Positions 9,121-19,660 are shown, counted from the stretch's first letter. The stretch: DNA of 21,434 nucleotides from Asterionellopsis glacialis (GCA_014885115.2 WKLE02002458.1:1-21434), one strand, 5' to 3'. Notes: a model not told the origin generated them from the letters alone. Program-made: numbers and translations.

Positions 9121-10207
9121 AATCAAGCCATGCTTTCCCACAATAATGATGAATCACGCTTTCTTGCCCGTTTTAATACAAAATTCCGTTTTTTACAGAA
9201 CTTGTCCTGGCAATTTGTGCCCCTATGCATGCAATGACATCACTTGTATTCTCAACTTTGCAAGGGCAGCGATTGCAACTGCAACAGTGGATGAAGAACA
9301 GTGTGCCTGTCACTGGCACCACTTGTGTGAACATTGCAATGGTTTCCAGGTCGATCCCTACCTTCATCAGCTCAACAAACCAGTGCAACAAGAAATTCTC
9401 TTGTCCTTTGCTGCTAGGCTCCAGGAAGGTTATGCAGGCCAAGGTCAAAAAGTGGGTAGTCAATCACTGGCCACAGGCCTCAGGCACGTGGCTCAGGCAG
9501 TGGTACTGGCCAGATACCCAATCCCCACAGATTTTATGGCTAAAAAAAACTAGATCTACCATTTGCATGTACAAAAAACAAGGATCCAGCACCAAAACCC
9601 CAGTTAGCACTACCAGGGCACACAATTCAAGGTACTTGTCAGCTTTATTGGGCCGACAACACAGCCCACTCCCATGTAACAGCAGACCTCATTCAGATAG
9701 GGGAATATACTTTCCCTAATACACAAAAGAAATGGCAGATAACACAATTTTGTCTGAAAGATGTAATACTGCAGAAACAAAGCACAATCCTTTGTCAAAA
9801 TGCATCTTTACACAAATTACAAACAGCAGATAGCATTACCATGACCATTTGTCACCAGAAAAATGGTCAAAAGGGTACCACAATTCATCATCAAGCCACA
9901 GGAACTCTCTTTTGCCTGGTGTTAGCAGTGGTCTGGAGAATTCATGCCATTTGGCAACAAAAACATGGCAATCCAAAACCTGGGCCAATGGTCCTCCCGT
10001 ACATTCTTAATGTACATTCATACTCAAATTGTGGCCTACTTGGCAGGCTGGGTAGCCAAAATGGAAGCCCTATTGATTTTATCCATGTTGGATAACATCT
10101 TGGGGCACACCTCCCTCCCAAATTTGTGGGTTCATCAATTTTTTTTGGTTTTAAGGGTTTCCAGTAATCATGACAAATACAGGGCACAGACAGGGGGGGG
10201 CATTTGA
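9121..10207 (+). pseudogene. Tyrosine recombinase region of the DIRS-like element (broken)
   Basis: After a linker (LVFSTLQGQRLQLQQWM at about 9237-9287), the recombinase N-terminal region reads SFAARLQEGYAGQGQKVGSQSLATGLRHVAQAVVLARYP (about 9407-9520). Next come scattered-frame pieces with ADLIQIGEYTFP (about 9684-9716), then ITMTICHQKNGQKGTTIHHQATGTLF (about 9835-9912), then NLGQWSSRTFLMYIHTQI (about 9977-10030), which carries the expected nucleophile Tyr at 10013-10015. In related enzymes the segment before GQWSS contains an HxxR motif; here it is missing between 9930 and 9977, so a small deletion is likely. The usual RVGEYT Arg is Gln here. Many stops and at least three frame changes are present. 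The family integrates circular DNA without target duplication; this copy cannot. Confidence 0.7.
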
Positions 10208-11460
10208 ACTCACTCCACTGGCACCCCCTTTTACTTTATATCTCAATGGGCGAATTCTTAGGCCCCAGTAGACCGTGAAGAACAAACCAGAGACAGATCA
10301 AGTGCACACTTACTACAGGAGCCATGATGGGTGGTACCGCCAAATGGGTCAGGTAACCAGCTTAGCTGAAGCTTTGCCCTATGCCACCTATGTCAACCAT
10401 GGCACAACACAACAATCAGACAATCAACACACAACATAAAAGAAGACTTTTATTTGGTGATGAAAATTATGAGCTTAGTTTAATCCAAAGAAGATACGGC
10501 AATCTAGTAAGAAGGTTTCAGGAAATTTTAGTAATTGGTAATTTTCTGTGAGTCCGTCTGCTTGTCCATGCATCAATCATCCATCCTCAAGAGTGTCCTA
10601 CAGGGAGTGTACTTCAAGCCCAATACTTTGATTAATGGTATCCTTTTATTGGCACCCACATGAAGTAGTAAAATTGTGAGCACTGTATTTGAAGTAGTGA
10701 GGCTTTTCAGGAGAGCAAGCAAGTCACCAACCCAAGGCAGTACTAGGCTGGAACAGGCAAGCAGACCAGGGGCTACAAGGATGAGAGCCCAACTCACTGG
10801 AATGCAAGGACTGGACAACAAGGAATACAGCTGGCTATCTCTGATAGCTACAGAGAAATTCTAAATAGGCCAAATTGCAACAAAATGTGTCTGTCAAACT
10901 ATCTGCTTTTACATCATAAACAATAATCCTGTTTACGTCAAATAACAATACATAAACTATAACTGTACACTATCTATGTTAATTCTACAAGAGAGCAAAT
11001 ATCTCGCCACATCAAACTTTGTTCAACATTGATGTGGTGGTTACCATACAGAACAACCATTCCTGCACCCTCTGTTGATGCCTATGTTACCATCCTTTTT
11101 TCATTGTTTTTTTCTTTTTTTGTAAATACATGCTGTTGTGGACTGCTGTTGTAGAGGTTATAATAATTTATTGCATGTGAGGCATTCACATGGCAAATTA
11201 CTTATCAACGATTGTACAGTATTCTGTGGTGTCATGTTTTTGTTGTAAGTTATCAATTTGACTTTATGTAACTTTGTTGTACCTTTGATTGCTTTCCCCC
11301 CTTTTGTATCTAAGAATTATCCTTTCTTGGAACTCACTCTTTTCTGGAGCTAGAAATTCACACCTGGTAGAGAGCCTACATTCTGAACCCTACAGAAGTA
11401 AACCCACAGTACTCCTCATCATTAACAATACTTTTCAACAAGATTCCTCATCATCCACAA
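10208..11460. other. Element 3' flank and LINE 5' flank, no gene seen
   Basis: A G8 run at 10193-10200 precedes this stretch. 10208-10440 probably includes the 3' non-coding end of the DIRS-like element. From 10441 to 11288 all frames are short. 11289-11460 is pyrimidine- then AC-rich and leads into the LINE ORF1 start at 11461, so it is probably its 5' UTR. No promoter, tRNA or terminal repeat was recognised. Confidence 0.4.
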
Positions 11461-13430
11461 ATGATGCAACCCTCTGACAAAGATGACAATGATGCTGATA
11501 AGGCCGACAACTCTCTCGTCCCTCCTTCATCTCTACACATCCTGACAACTACTTTAGGCAATCATCAAGAATCAGAAGAATTTATCAAAGTTCCAGGCAA
11601 AAAGAAGAAATCAAGCTTAAAAAGCTCTACTCTTGGTAATGAACACTCCACTCACTACAAATATTGTCTTTAAGTCCATTTGACTATACCTTCATCAAAC
11701 AATGGCATTGTGAATGCAGCCACCTTTCAGAAACAGTTTGTAGAACAGATTCTACCTTGATTTTTAAATGGCAAGACCAAGAAAAATCTGACCCATTGAC
11801 AAAACAAGCCAACCAACTTCCAACCAACGAGGCTAGCATTGAACAGTGGATCTCAGGAACCAACGCTTTCCAAGGACCAAGCAACACCAATATCTTGAAG
11901 TTCTCTCTCCTTATCAAAATGTCCATGTCCTCCACGTCCTTTAAAGGATCAATGAAACCATGGCTAGATCAGTATAAACACAGAATGTGGATAACCAAAC
12001 TATTGACCACCAACAATTGCACCTTAGCATGGCTAAAGTTTGCACATCCAGAATGGAGTCATTAGCCCAAACTTTAGAAAAATCTGTCTAATCTTATTAT
12101 TGAAAATTCTTCTTCAACGATATGCAAAATTGATTTAGGTCCGAGAAGGTCCCGTGTCGGCTGAGGACCAAATGCCATCCAAATTTACACCATTACTATA
12201 TCATGTAGCATCCGCAACATTGAAACTTACATTGAAGCTATGATTAAAGGATTTTCAAGTCATAAAATAATTCCTCCATTATGCCACATTGAAGTTATAC
12301 CCTTTCAAGGCATTACAAAACTTATTTTGAATGAAGCCGTCATTGCATATGCTAATGAACATAACCAAGTAATCCCAAGACTTCACAAATGCTCCATCTA
12401 CGGATATTCAGACATTTTCACCAAACTACCTACCTCGGATCTTCCATCAAGACCAGTACAATCATTGTTATCAATTCAGGAACAATTATTAACCATAAAG
12501 TCAAAGGAAACAAATGGTCTGCTATTCCATTTTATCAAAAGCAGAGGTAATAGTGGTTTCCTTGTCATTTTTTTTTCGATTTTTACCTCAATGAAGCAGT
12601 TGAAACCATAGAAGACGTTAAACCCCATCTTGAAGAAGTTTTCCTTCTGATACTGTCAAAGAGCTCATATCCGAAATCAACACCAATTCATACCAATTCC
12701 TACAAAACCAAGATGAGCAATCCGAAGTGTCCAAACTCAGCACTGCAGAAACTTATTACACAAAAATTAAGCCCGGCACCATTATTGAAGCAGCAAATGG
12801 ATAAAGCTCCAAACAACGCAAATGTCACCACTACTCAGCGCAAACAGCAGTATATTCATATCACTTACACAGATGAGATATCTTTGTTAGGATCAAAGTC
12901 AGCCCATCAGTCAAGTTTGCCTATTCTAATCAGCCGTATCACCGTTCTACACCACAGCCATCCATCACCAATGATGGAACTATTGCATCTATGAAAACAG
13001 AAATCCACTCTATGATTGAAGCATCACAAAAGATATAGATTTGCATTTAAAAACTTTAATCCAGCAACATGAAAAAGCTCAGGAAGAAATCAAAGCCCTA
13101 AAACAGCAACAAGAAGAAGACAAATTATATTGTACGAAAGAAATAGAGGACTACAAAACTCATTTCATGAGTAAACTACTACAAGAAGTCTCCAATTGTG
13201 TCCATACCTCTGTGAAAGCACAATTTGATGCCCTACAAGATGCAGGCTCTATGACAGAATCTCCCATCCAATTTCCAGTAAGGAAGCTTCCCAAAAACAT
13301 GGAATGCAACTTCTCCTCTGCCAATTCTGTCACAGAAGCAACAACTGATTCTCCTGAATCCCAGTCCAAAATCTATAACATTCCCGTCAAACCAAGGAAA
13401 ACCCGATCCAAAACAGGAACTCTGAAATAA
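11461..13430 (+). pseudogene. LINE ORF1, gag-like with C-terminal coiled coil (broken)
   Basis: It starts at ATG 11461 with an acidic stretch (DKDDNDADKAD) and a Lys-rich patch (GKKKKSS). The middle contains ILKFSLLIKMSMSSTSFKGS.KPWLDQYKHRMW...LAWLKFAHPEW (11900-12060) and, after a break, an ETYIEAMIKGFSSHKI...PPLCHIEVIPFQGI segment (12210-12330). These fit the capsid-like ORF1 of this LINE lineage as I remember it. The last part (13041-13430) is a clear heptad-type coiled coil (LKTLIQQHEKAQEEIKALKQQQEE) followed by a basic tail (KPRKTRSKTG). Pieces lie in several frames with stops between them, so the copy is inactive. The final segment ends at TAA 13428-13430, overlapping the ORF2 start. 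Such proteins bind the element RNA and probably oligomerise through the coiled coil. Confidence 0.6.
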
Positions 13431-13433
13431 TGA
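13426..13433 (+). promoter_or_regulatory. TAATG stop-start overlap between LINE ORF1 and ORF2
   Basis: The ORF1 stop TAA (13428-13430) shares its last A with the ORF2 ATG (13430-13432). UAAUG junctions serve translational termination-reinitiation in some LINEs, with the SART1 retrotransposon as the best studied case. It is visible here despite the decay of the rest of the copy. Confidence 0.55.
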
Positions 13434-16400
13434 GTCTCCCTATTTTTTTGGCCAACCACAATACCATCACCTCAGTTCTCTATTCATCCACATCACAAAT
13501 CCACACAAACCACCACCATACTTACTTGCATCCAACAAACTCATTTACAATATATACTCCAAGTTCAAATATACTGGATTGGATCAGTCCTCAAACAAAA
13601 AGTTCATTTAAACAAGTAGGCGACAAAATGCCCAAAGAAAAACCATCCAACACTACCAGAATTTATATACAAAATGTAAATGGCTTACAGATAGATTCGA
13701 ATGGCAGAGAATTCAATACAATTGCAGTGGAGATGACCTGCATCAATGCTGACATAATTGCCCTGATAGAAACTAATATAGACAACACTAAATATCACAT
13801 CAAGCACAACATCTACGACACCCTCGGGAAGTGCAACAGACATTACAAATGCGCAGTTTCAGGCACTAGTATACTGTCTGCAACCAATTACAAACCAGGA
13901 GGCTTAATAAGCTGGATGACTGGCAATATCACTGGCCAGATAAAATCAAGTAACTCGTACCCTCTGGGAAGATGGGCACATTGGTCAATGAATGGAAAAG
14001 ACAAAAACAACCATATTTTTTTCATTTACCAAGTATGCAATGACTCGTCCACAACCAACAAATTCAATTCTATGACTGCCTTTGCTCAACAAACATCATT
14101 ACTGAAACAACAATAACACCAAATCACTCATCCAAGATACCATTTCTGTCAAGACTTACATAAACTTTTGAAAAACTGACTACTCACCAAAACCAAGAAA
14201 TCTTAAATGCAGGTGACTTTAATGAAGAATTCAGATCCAACCCAAAAGGCATTACAAAACTTGCCCAGGAATTTTAGTTGCAAGACATTATGTACCACCA
14301 TCTCAAAACTTCAAAATTTAACACATATTCAAGGGGATACAAATGCATCAATTATGTCTTGTGCTCTGAAAGTTAATCCAAATCCATATTACACATGGGT
14401 TATGAACCGTTCCATCATCAGATTCAGTCTACCAAAAGGGCCTGTTCATTGACTTTAAAACAGAAACCCTCTTCAGCAATCCAACATCCCCCCTTGCTCC
14501 AATCGTTTCCAGAGGTATGCACAGCAAAAATCGAAAAACTAATAGATTATATATTGAAAAAATGTATTCCCATTTGCATGCAAACAATGTTAGCTGCATG
14601 CTTGAGCAACTATCTACATTATCCAAGGAAACATTTCCAATAGCCAAAAAATAGATTCCTTGGTTGTCCAAGCATCTCTCTGTGCTGAAAAATCAGCCAG
14701 CATTCCCTACCGCCCACCTCAATCCAAGTTAATTCATAAGGCTAGATAAAAATACAATGAACTGTGCAAGCTGTTAAACTTATTTTGAAACCATCCATCT
14801 GACATCTGATTCCACGCATGTCAACCAACAAATGAAACGTATAACTTCAGATTCCACTACTTTCAATAAAAATAAATGCTGCAAGATGATAAAAATCCAA
14901 CAATCACTCATCAAAAAATTTGCCAAAACAGAATCCTACCGTTATACCTAGCAACTGGAAGAAGACCTGATCACAGCTGACATCAAAGATGTCAAACAAA
15001 AGTCAACCCTGCTGAGGAATCTATGCAAATGCAGAGAAATCAAACAACTATTCATAAAACTGAGAACTGAGAGGCTTTAGGGAAAAAGACATTGACATCG
15101 GGATCAATCTATTAGTGTACCTCATCATCCACATTACAACTTGAAAGAATGCGACACCTGGACAAAGGTCACTGAACCATTAGCTATAAATGAATACATC
15201 CTAAGGCAAAATAAAAGTCATTTTGGTCAAACAAAATCAACTCCCTTCAACATTTCCCCCCTCAAGGAACAAATACCATTCTCTGGGATTGGCAAATTTT
15301 CTGACTTAATTCTGGATGGACATTATAGCGACAACAACATCCAAGCCATAACCAACTTATTTATTGAAACAATCTACATTGAAATCCTTATCTGCAGTAC
15401 ACCTCGTTCATTATCACGCATTAATCAAACCTCATGATATCCTACAAACGAATGAAGATCTATACGCTGCCCTAGAAAGCAAGCAAAACTTCTTGATTGA
15501 CACTCAGACCAAAATGATCAACTATTCCTTAGCTACAGTACATTCATACAAAAGGTGGCTGAACATTGTCAATGTCATGATCCTCAAAAAGCCAGGCAAC
15601 ACTTGTATTCATCTTCTTTGCATTATTCATTTGTATGAAGCTGACTACAACATAATCCTCAGTACCTGCTGGCAACAATCCATGAATGAAGCTGAAGATA
15701 CAGAAATTCTTAATCCTGGCCAACTCAGAGGCCGTCTCCGAAGAACTGCACATGACCCCATTTTTATAGAAGATCAAGTTCAGGAATAATCCCAATTAAC
15801 GAGATACTCCTCTATAATGTTTGCTAATGACACCACTGCATGCTATGACAGAATTCTCCCATCCATAGCTTTGATAACTAGTCCATCCTTTGGTACTCCT
15901 AAAAATGTATGTTATGTGATGGCAGGAACCTTACAATAAGCCAAGTACAAACTCAAAACTTCTTTACGACTCTCAGACAACTATTACAAACACTGCAGCA
16001 AATTTCCGATATATGGTTCAGGCCAAGGAATTGGAAATTCCCCAGTTATCTGGGTTTTGCCATTACTCCAAAGCGCACAGAGCAACATTCTTCTCAATAG
16101 ATAACAAACACAAGATCTGCATAAGCATGATTAGCTTTGTCGATGACAGTACTGGGTACTGCAATGCAACATCATCAAACAAAGACATCCATACTCTGTT
16201 TTCTTGAATGCAACAGGACGCCCACCTATGGAACCAACTTCTGTGGCAATCGGGAGGTGACTTAGAATTATCTAAATGTTTTTACCATGTCTCAGATTAC
16301 CAATTCACTCCCAGAGGAGAGCCTACTCCTCAACACTGAATCTTGCAATTTAGTGATATCTCAAAAAAAAAAACTACAAAGACCACAAAACTTTAGGTTG

Positions 16401-16668
16401 TCTTAAATCCCCAGTGGAAATCAGATTACTCAACTATTAGCACTCAAAGAAACAAGCAATCAGCACCTCAAAGTAATTCAAGCTAGCCCCTTCCAACGTC
16501 AAGGTGCATGGACTTACTATTACGCAATATTCTTACCTAGGATTGGATATAGCCTTCCACTTTGTCGTTTCCAAGAGCAAGACCTGATATCAATTCAACA
16601 AAAAACCACTAGAATATTACTTGCAAAAGCAGGTTTCAATAGAAATACTAAACAAGCAATTGTCTTTG
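13430..16668 (+). pseudogene. LINE ORF2: AP-like endonuclease and reverse transcriptase (broken)
   Basis: The endonuclease begins with a Ser/Thr/His-rich leader, then RIYIQNVNGLQ, ADIIALIETNID, GRWAHWSM and FFIYQVC (13430-14115). It continues in another frame with NAGDFNEEF at about 14206-14227, the GDxN active-site motif. GYKCINYVLCSES and GYEPFHHQIQSTKR follow; the expected SDH ending reads STKR, so the catalytic His is lost. A linker (LLRNLCKCREIKQLFIKLR, about 15015-15070) and the HFGQTKSTPF block (15208-15245) precede the RT. RT motifs are RWLNIVNVMILKKPGN and IIHLYEADYN, motif A ANDTTACYDR (15823-15852; Asp kept), motif B GSGQGIGNSPVIW (about 16015-16053), and motif C FVDDSTG (16136-16156) in a shifted frame. 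Fingers, palm and the start of the connection are thus recognisable but split by stops (for example TAA 15787-15789) and several frameshifts. It ends before RNase H. Confidence 0.8.
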
Positions 16669-17233
16669 GACCAAAAGCTTCATCAGAAAAGGATATTTGT
16701 TCAGTCCTGACATGAAACTGAGAGATTTCAGTACCACAATTCATGTTGGTTTTATGGACAAAAAAAGGTGTCACTTTGAGTCTACATTCACTCTTAATCA
16801 TAGTATGTTTAGCATTATAAAAAGCCAGCCCCTCTCCTTATTTTGAGTGACTCAATCATTTGAAAAAAAGACTATCATCTGTCCTAATTTGTGCAGCAAG
16901 CGCACCTTAATAAAATTACCTGGGTGACTAAAAAAAAGGCACTGGAAAGACTTTTTTTTGTAGATCAATTACACAAAAAAAAAACTAAAGGAAAAATACA
17001 ACTCACAGAGAGACTTAATTTTATTCAATGAAACAATCAGAATAAGAGCATCTGTTACATTTTTTTATGGTCTCTTTCTAACTTATTTTATATGCAATTA
17101 AAATCAAAGTAGCATTAGGACCACAAAAAAGGCCAAATTCTCACACAAAATAAGATGCAAGACAGAAAGAAAAAACAAAGCTATATACTAATTCAAGGCA
17201 AGCTAATTACTAAATCAAGGCATACAACATACT
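16669..17233. other. A-rich intergenic sequence, no gene seen
   Basis: After the LINE homology fades at about 16668 there are many A and T homopolymers (for example 16863-16870 and 16973-16984) and no frame above about 70 codons. It would include the 3' UTR of the minus-strand gene ending at 17234. No poly(A) tail attributable to the LINE was found. Confidence 0.4.
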
Positions 17234-18560
17234 TTATACCTCTGTCTCATGAAATTCATCATCCCTAGCATGAGTTCCTGCATACAACAAGGCAGAAGAT
17301 ATTTTGTCTGCAGTAAAACTTTTATTTTGTCCTTCTGTACCTTCATCTTTTGCCTGTGTATTTTTAAAATGTACTTCCATTCTAGATGCAAACTGCTCCT
17401 CTGTTTCAAGATTAGGCTTGTAAAGTTGAATCTCATTATGGGCTTTAAATTGTGGATTCAATTCTTCTGGACGCTTTTTCCTAGCAACAGCCTCACCAAA
17501 AGATTCTAATAAACTTTCATTGTATCTACTATCAAAAGCTCTGCCTTCTAGTGAATTCCTATCTTTGATAACCTCATAAACATGACAATTGAACTTTGTC
17601 AAGCGTTCAGGTTTCCATCCATCAAAGCTTAAATTGCCATCTCTCTCATCATTTGTGTACAAAGACTTGATCTTCTTCTTCTCTTTGTGATCCTGTAATT
17701 TTTTTTCATACTGTTATTTCCATTTTGCCCATCCATTTTCAAGAACTAACAAGGCAAATGCTTAATCAGAAACAGTAATCAAAGAACTGATAGGTAAGTT
17801 TTTGCTCACGAGTTTTTTTCATTTCATTTTGGCTACAACACATCTCAAGATGCAGTCATAAAAGAAATAGTAGCCATTGTTCTTGTTCCTCCTAAGGTTC
17901 ATTATATCTGAAAGACTAATTGGGAAATATTCTTCTAAGAAGTTTTCAAGTAACAAAAGTAAGAATAAACAAATTACAACTTTTTATAAACCAAAATTAA
18001 TAAAATATAGCATTTACCGTTTGATACCATGGTTCCTATATTTTTGAGCCATCCTTTTTTGGCAGAAGTTTCTTTGTCTAACTTTCCTTTTTCCCAATCT
18101 GTTTTTGTAACATGCAAAGGACTTGTTCCTAAATATCATACTGCACATGTGATCTACGAATATTTAAAGCAATCTTTGCAATTTTCTTGTATGCATTCCA
18201 AAGGTCTCTTGGATTCACATTTTTTGTGTTTGTGTTTGTCAGATGAGAAAGAACTCTTCTTTCAAATGTATATTTGTTACTTAAGTCTTCAAATTCTTCA
18301 GTGGACTTAATAAATTTAATATCATGAAAAATAGTATACTTTACGTACCTTCTGATTTGTTCTTTGATATTGTCCTTTACTCCAATTGAACTATGCGAAC
18401 TTGACAAGTTGGCTAATAACTGCAGTTTGCTGTCTGCTGGAAATTTGGCCTTCAGCTCATTGTATTCTGCAATAGGAACACTATCAGAACTTAAACTCAT
18501 GTTGCTGCTGTGATCTGAATTTTCTACCTTTTCATAGGTGTATACATTAGGTGGTGCCAT
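17234..18560 (-). pseudogene. GW-family protein, paralog 2 (three nonsense codons, one frameshift)
   Basis: The likely start is ATG at 18560 in a good context (ATGGC). The frame is open to 18129. It encodes a Ser-rich leader (NMSLSSDSV), then KEQIRRYVKYTIFHDIKFI, RRVLSHL and DLWNAYKKIAKIALNIRRS, aligning with paralog 1's REELFKK...FIMDRL...SFWHSYGLKTCRRALNIKK. A frameshift between 18129 and 18102 leads to DWEKGKLDKETSAKKGWLKN. A phase-1 intron (18017 to 17935, 83 nt, GTAAAT...CTTAG) follows. Exon 2 reads EYFPISLSDIM, YDCILRCVVAKMK, then TGA at 17821-17819 where paralog 1 has Trp. TVSD is followed by TAA 17764-17762 where paralog 1 has Glu, then AFALLVLENGWAKWK and TAA 17716-17714. It ends with FDGWKPERLTKFN...V..DR...F and a stop at 17234. 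The fold and role are unknown. It is clearly decayed, while paralog 1 keeps these residues. Confidence 0.65.
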
Positions 18561-19591
18561 GATACCAAGTGTAGAATGACAACAATCAACCCTGTGAACT
18601 AAATCAATCAAAGATGTGTATGACACTTGTCAATGATGTCCAATGACAGTGTCAAACAAGACAACATCACTTGGGTTATGTTGGAAAGCAAACAAAAGCT
18701 TCATTTTATGGCGCAGCTTTATTTGTTCAAATCACATGTTGGAAATCATGTAGAATCTACATGGAATGTACACTACATAATATAAAAAACATTTCTCTAG
18801 TGTATTTAGAATCATTTAGCCATTTTTTTGTATTTTATAATTATTTTTTTAAATTAACAAAAAAAAAACGTAAAAAAACATATTGTTCATGTGTTGAACC
18901 CTATTTTTTCAAAAAAAAAGAAATATTTTATTATGATTAAATAAAAAAGCTTTATTTTAATTTTAAAGAAAAAAATTACTATAGTTAACAACGATGACAA
19001 AACTTTTTTTCAATCAATGCCTTTCACCACACCCTAAATGTAATATTCAAATTTTACATCTTACAACATGCATCAGTGTCACCAATGGCTTGACCAAACA
19101 AAATCTAATCATTAAAAAACATCGTAATTGAAACCAATCACTCTGTTACGGATCTCATTTGAAAGGTAATTTAACCATGATTACAATGGTATGCATGTCG
19201 TTTTATGGTTTTGTATATCCATCAAGAAATCACGATTGTCATTTTGTCAATTTTTTGTCATCGATTTGTCTTCTTTGCTCTCCATGATGGCGCTGCTTAG
19301 TACATTTTCTACACGTTCTTGCGTAGAATTTCAACTGCAGCAAAAATACAGGATCAACATTTTTTCTAGACTTTGCACCAACTTTTTTGTCACCTCTATC
19401 TTGTTATGATCTCTTGTTCCTCTTTTTGAATAATCTCTTTATATCTCCAAAAGCAAGAACACCATTGTCATTTGTTGGATTGTTACTTCCAATTTGATTT
19501 CAATCCACCTTTTTTAGGTTTTTTCAAGGTTTTTTTTAAGGTCAATTGTTTGTCTCATACAATTTGACTTTCCAAACAGATAACACTCAAG
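18561..19591. other. AT-rich sequence with homopolymers, no gene seen
   Basis: 18561-18660 is the upstream region of paralog 2. It contains an imperfect inverted repeat, TGACACT at 18621-18627 with AGTGTCA at 18648-18654. 18780-18980 is nearly pure A/T with A9 and T-runs. 19000-19590 has many T-runs and only short frames. No TATA box, tRNA or transposon terminus could be assigned. Confidence 0.4.
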
Positions 19592-19660
19592 TTGTCTCAA
19601 GAGATCAAGTGATCCTCAAGAACATTGTTGTCTCAAGATCAAGCAATCCTCAAGAACATT
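19592..19660 (+). repeat. Two tandem copies of a 33-35 bp unit
   Basis: Copy 1 (19592-19626) and copy 2 (19628-19660) share TTGTCTCAAGA..TCAAG then CAATCCTCAAGAACATT (GATCCTC in copy 1). They differ by a 2-bp indel and one or two substitutions. No function is evident. Confidence 0.75.

Larger units (their letters stand above)
6290..10207 (+). mobile_element. Tyrosine-recombinase (DIRS-like) retroelement, degenerate
   Basis: Three successive coding regions on one strand define it: a gag-like ORF with a CCCH finger (6290-7072), an RT-RNase H region (about 7271-9120), and a C-terminal tyrosine-recombinase region ending GQWSSRTFLMYIH (to 10207). There is no sign of a DDE integrase, protease or LTRs. 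RT-RH followed by a tyrosine recombinase is the defining layout of DIRS/Ngaro-type elements, and from memory this lineage is frequent in diatoms. The limits given are only those of coding homology; no inverted or split direct terminal repeats were found by eye. Base use is richer in G and less A/C-skewed than the LINEs, so the element has a different history. Confidence 0.75.
11461..16668 (+). mobile_element. 5' portion of a second LINE-type retrotransposon
   Basis: ORF1 (gag-like, coiled coil), endonuclease and RT lie in LINE order. Homology ends after the RT palm and connection region at about 16668 (TRILLAKAGFNRNTKQAIVFG). The RNase H, zinc motif and 3' UTR seen in the copy at 1-2551 are absent here. 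Loss of the 3' end is opposite to the usual 5' truncation of LINEs, so a later deletion or rearrangement is the likely cause. The 5' boundary is not certain and could lie near 11289. Confidence 0.75.

Noticed and set aside
6290..10207. LTR retrotransposon (Gypsy or Copia)
   Set aside because: No protease, DDE integrase, chromodomain or flanking LTRs were seen, and the C-terminal part matches a tyrosine recombinase.
10573..10864. ORFs on both strands at 10573-10821 and 10676-10864
   Set aside because: They are short, overlap each other in antisense, and carry no domain or family signature. They probably lie in non-coding flank of the DIRS-like element.
17249..17509. Plus-strand 86-codon ORF with hydrophobic, Cys-rich product
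   Set aside because: It is the shadow of the minus-strand GW paralog, whose sense translation has family homology there.
17714..17821. Reassigned stop codons (variant genetic code)
   Set aside because: Both TAA and TGA occur at positions expected to encode different amino acids, TAG also interrupts other genes, and the same elements carry frameshifts. Ordinary pseudogene decay explains this better.
18029..18310. Plus-strand 93-codon ORF rich in Phe and Leu
   Set aside because: It is antisense to the conserved first exon of paralog 2.
18621..18654. TGACACT...AGTGTCA as a transposon terminal inverted repeat
   Set aside because: The two arms are only 20 bp apart, and no matching copy was found at the other end of the GW gene or in paralog 1, so it is at most a local hairpin.
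18671..18940. 89-codon plus-strand ORF with Phe/Lys-rich product
   Set aside because: It arises from A/T homopolymer sequence (KKKRKKTY, FFKKKE) and has no features of a real protein.
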